From Bacteroidaceae bacterium (lineage in GTDB: Bacteria > Bacteroidota > Bacteroidia > Bacteroidales > Bacteroidaceae), in the NCBI GenBank assembly GCA_017467385.1, contig JAFTSK010000189.1:1-32172 (forward strand): a stretch of 32,172 nucleotides of DNA, written 5' to 3'. Below, piece by piece: positions 32,125 to 32,172 of the stretch (positions within the stretch are counted from its first letter, which is position 1; each line of letters starts with the position of its first letter). Made by a program: the position numbers and the translations under genes. Below the pieces are notes generated by a model. It was given only the letters and a program-made list of their open reading frames with translations. It had not been told where the DNA came from and did not search any database.

Positions 32125-32172
32125 GCGGAAGTAGCTCAGTTGATAGAGCATTAGCCTTCCAAGCTGAGGGTC
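32125..32172 (+). tRNA. tRNA-Gly (anticodon TCC), cut by the window edge
   Basis: The 5' 48 nt of a tRNA: acceptor strand GCGGAAG, D arm GCTC/GAGC, anticodon stem TTAGC/GCTGA and loop CTTCCAA (anticodon TCC, reading GGA/GGG). The variable loop begins at the right edge. Confidence 0.93.

Overview
The window is a chromosomal segment of a Bacteroidota (Bacteroidales) genome, most like Bacteroides/Phocaeicola. The evidence is protein families typical of that order (DUF5020, DUF6048/DUF6452 and tricorn-like S41 proteins), secreted proteins with SPOR and TPR domains, AT-rich leaders without Shine-Dalgarno sequences, and many promoter-like boxes that fit the Bacteroidetes -7 consensus TAnnTTTG, several with a -33 TTTG/TTG 19-20 nt upstream. 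It is mostly core genome. I see no transposase, integrase, CRISPR array or phage module.

Layout. 1-2329 (minus): operon ruvX-def-TPR protein; the TPR gene runs off the left edge. 2465-2968 (minus): SPOR-domain lipoprotein. 3182-7340 (plus): YtxH-like protein, holin-like membrane protein, small unknown protein, then a large tricorn-type S41 protease. 7341-7803: a gene-free stretch with several inverted repeats and the gcvT terminator. 7804-10141 (minus): pepT-gcvT. 10248-11654 (minus): a PurF paralogue whose glutaminase site is destroyed. 11853-14441 (plus), divergent from it: purine permease, Tsx-like outer-membrane protein and hypoxanthine phosphoribosyltransferase, together a plausible purine uptake and salvage path. 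14568-15848: enolase. 16008-18050 (minus): secreted GH127 glycosidase. 18284-18457 (minus): an SRP (4.5S) RNA followed after 4 nt by tRNA-Thr.

18618-22862 (plus): six tightly packed genes: DUF4199 membrane protein, polyprenyl-phosphate-type glycosyltransferase, DUF6452 lipoprotein, DUF6048 barrel, manganese exporter MntP and flavin transferase ApbE. 23047-23727: Crp/Fnr regulator. 23823-28988 (plus): M3 peptidase, small lipoprotein, dCMP deaminase, CtpA-type S41 peptidase and 5-formyl-THF cyclo-ligase, again packed or overlapping. 28991-30392 (minus): recF with a DciA-like (DUF721) gene. 30543-31799 (plus): membrane-anchored TPR protein and ribH. 32034 to the right edge: tRNA-Tyr and the start of tRNA-Gly behind a strong promoter.

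Most notable points: the PurF-like protein with an intact PRPP site and iron-sulfur cysteines but no glutaminase residues; the SRP RNA abutting tRNA-Thr; a family of near-identical CTCTTTG-type terminator hairpins at three unrelated loci; the structured intergenic stretch at 7341-7740; and long same-strand gene overlaps (98 and 53 nt). Functions are assigned by reading motifs; no database search was run.
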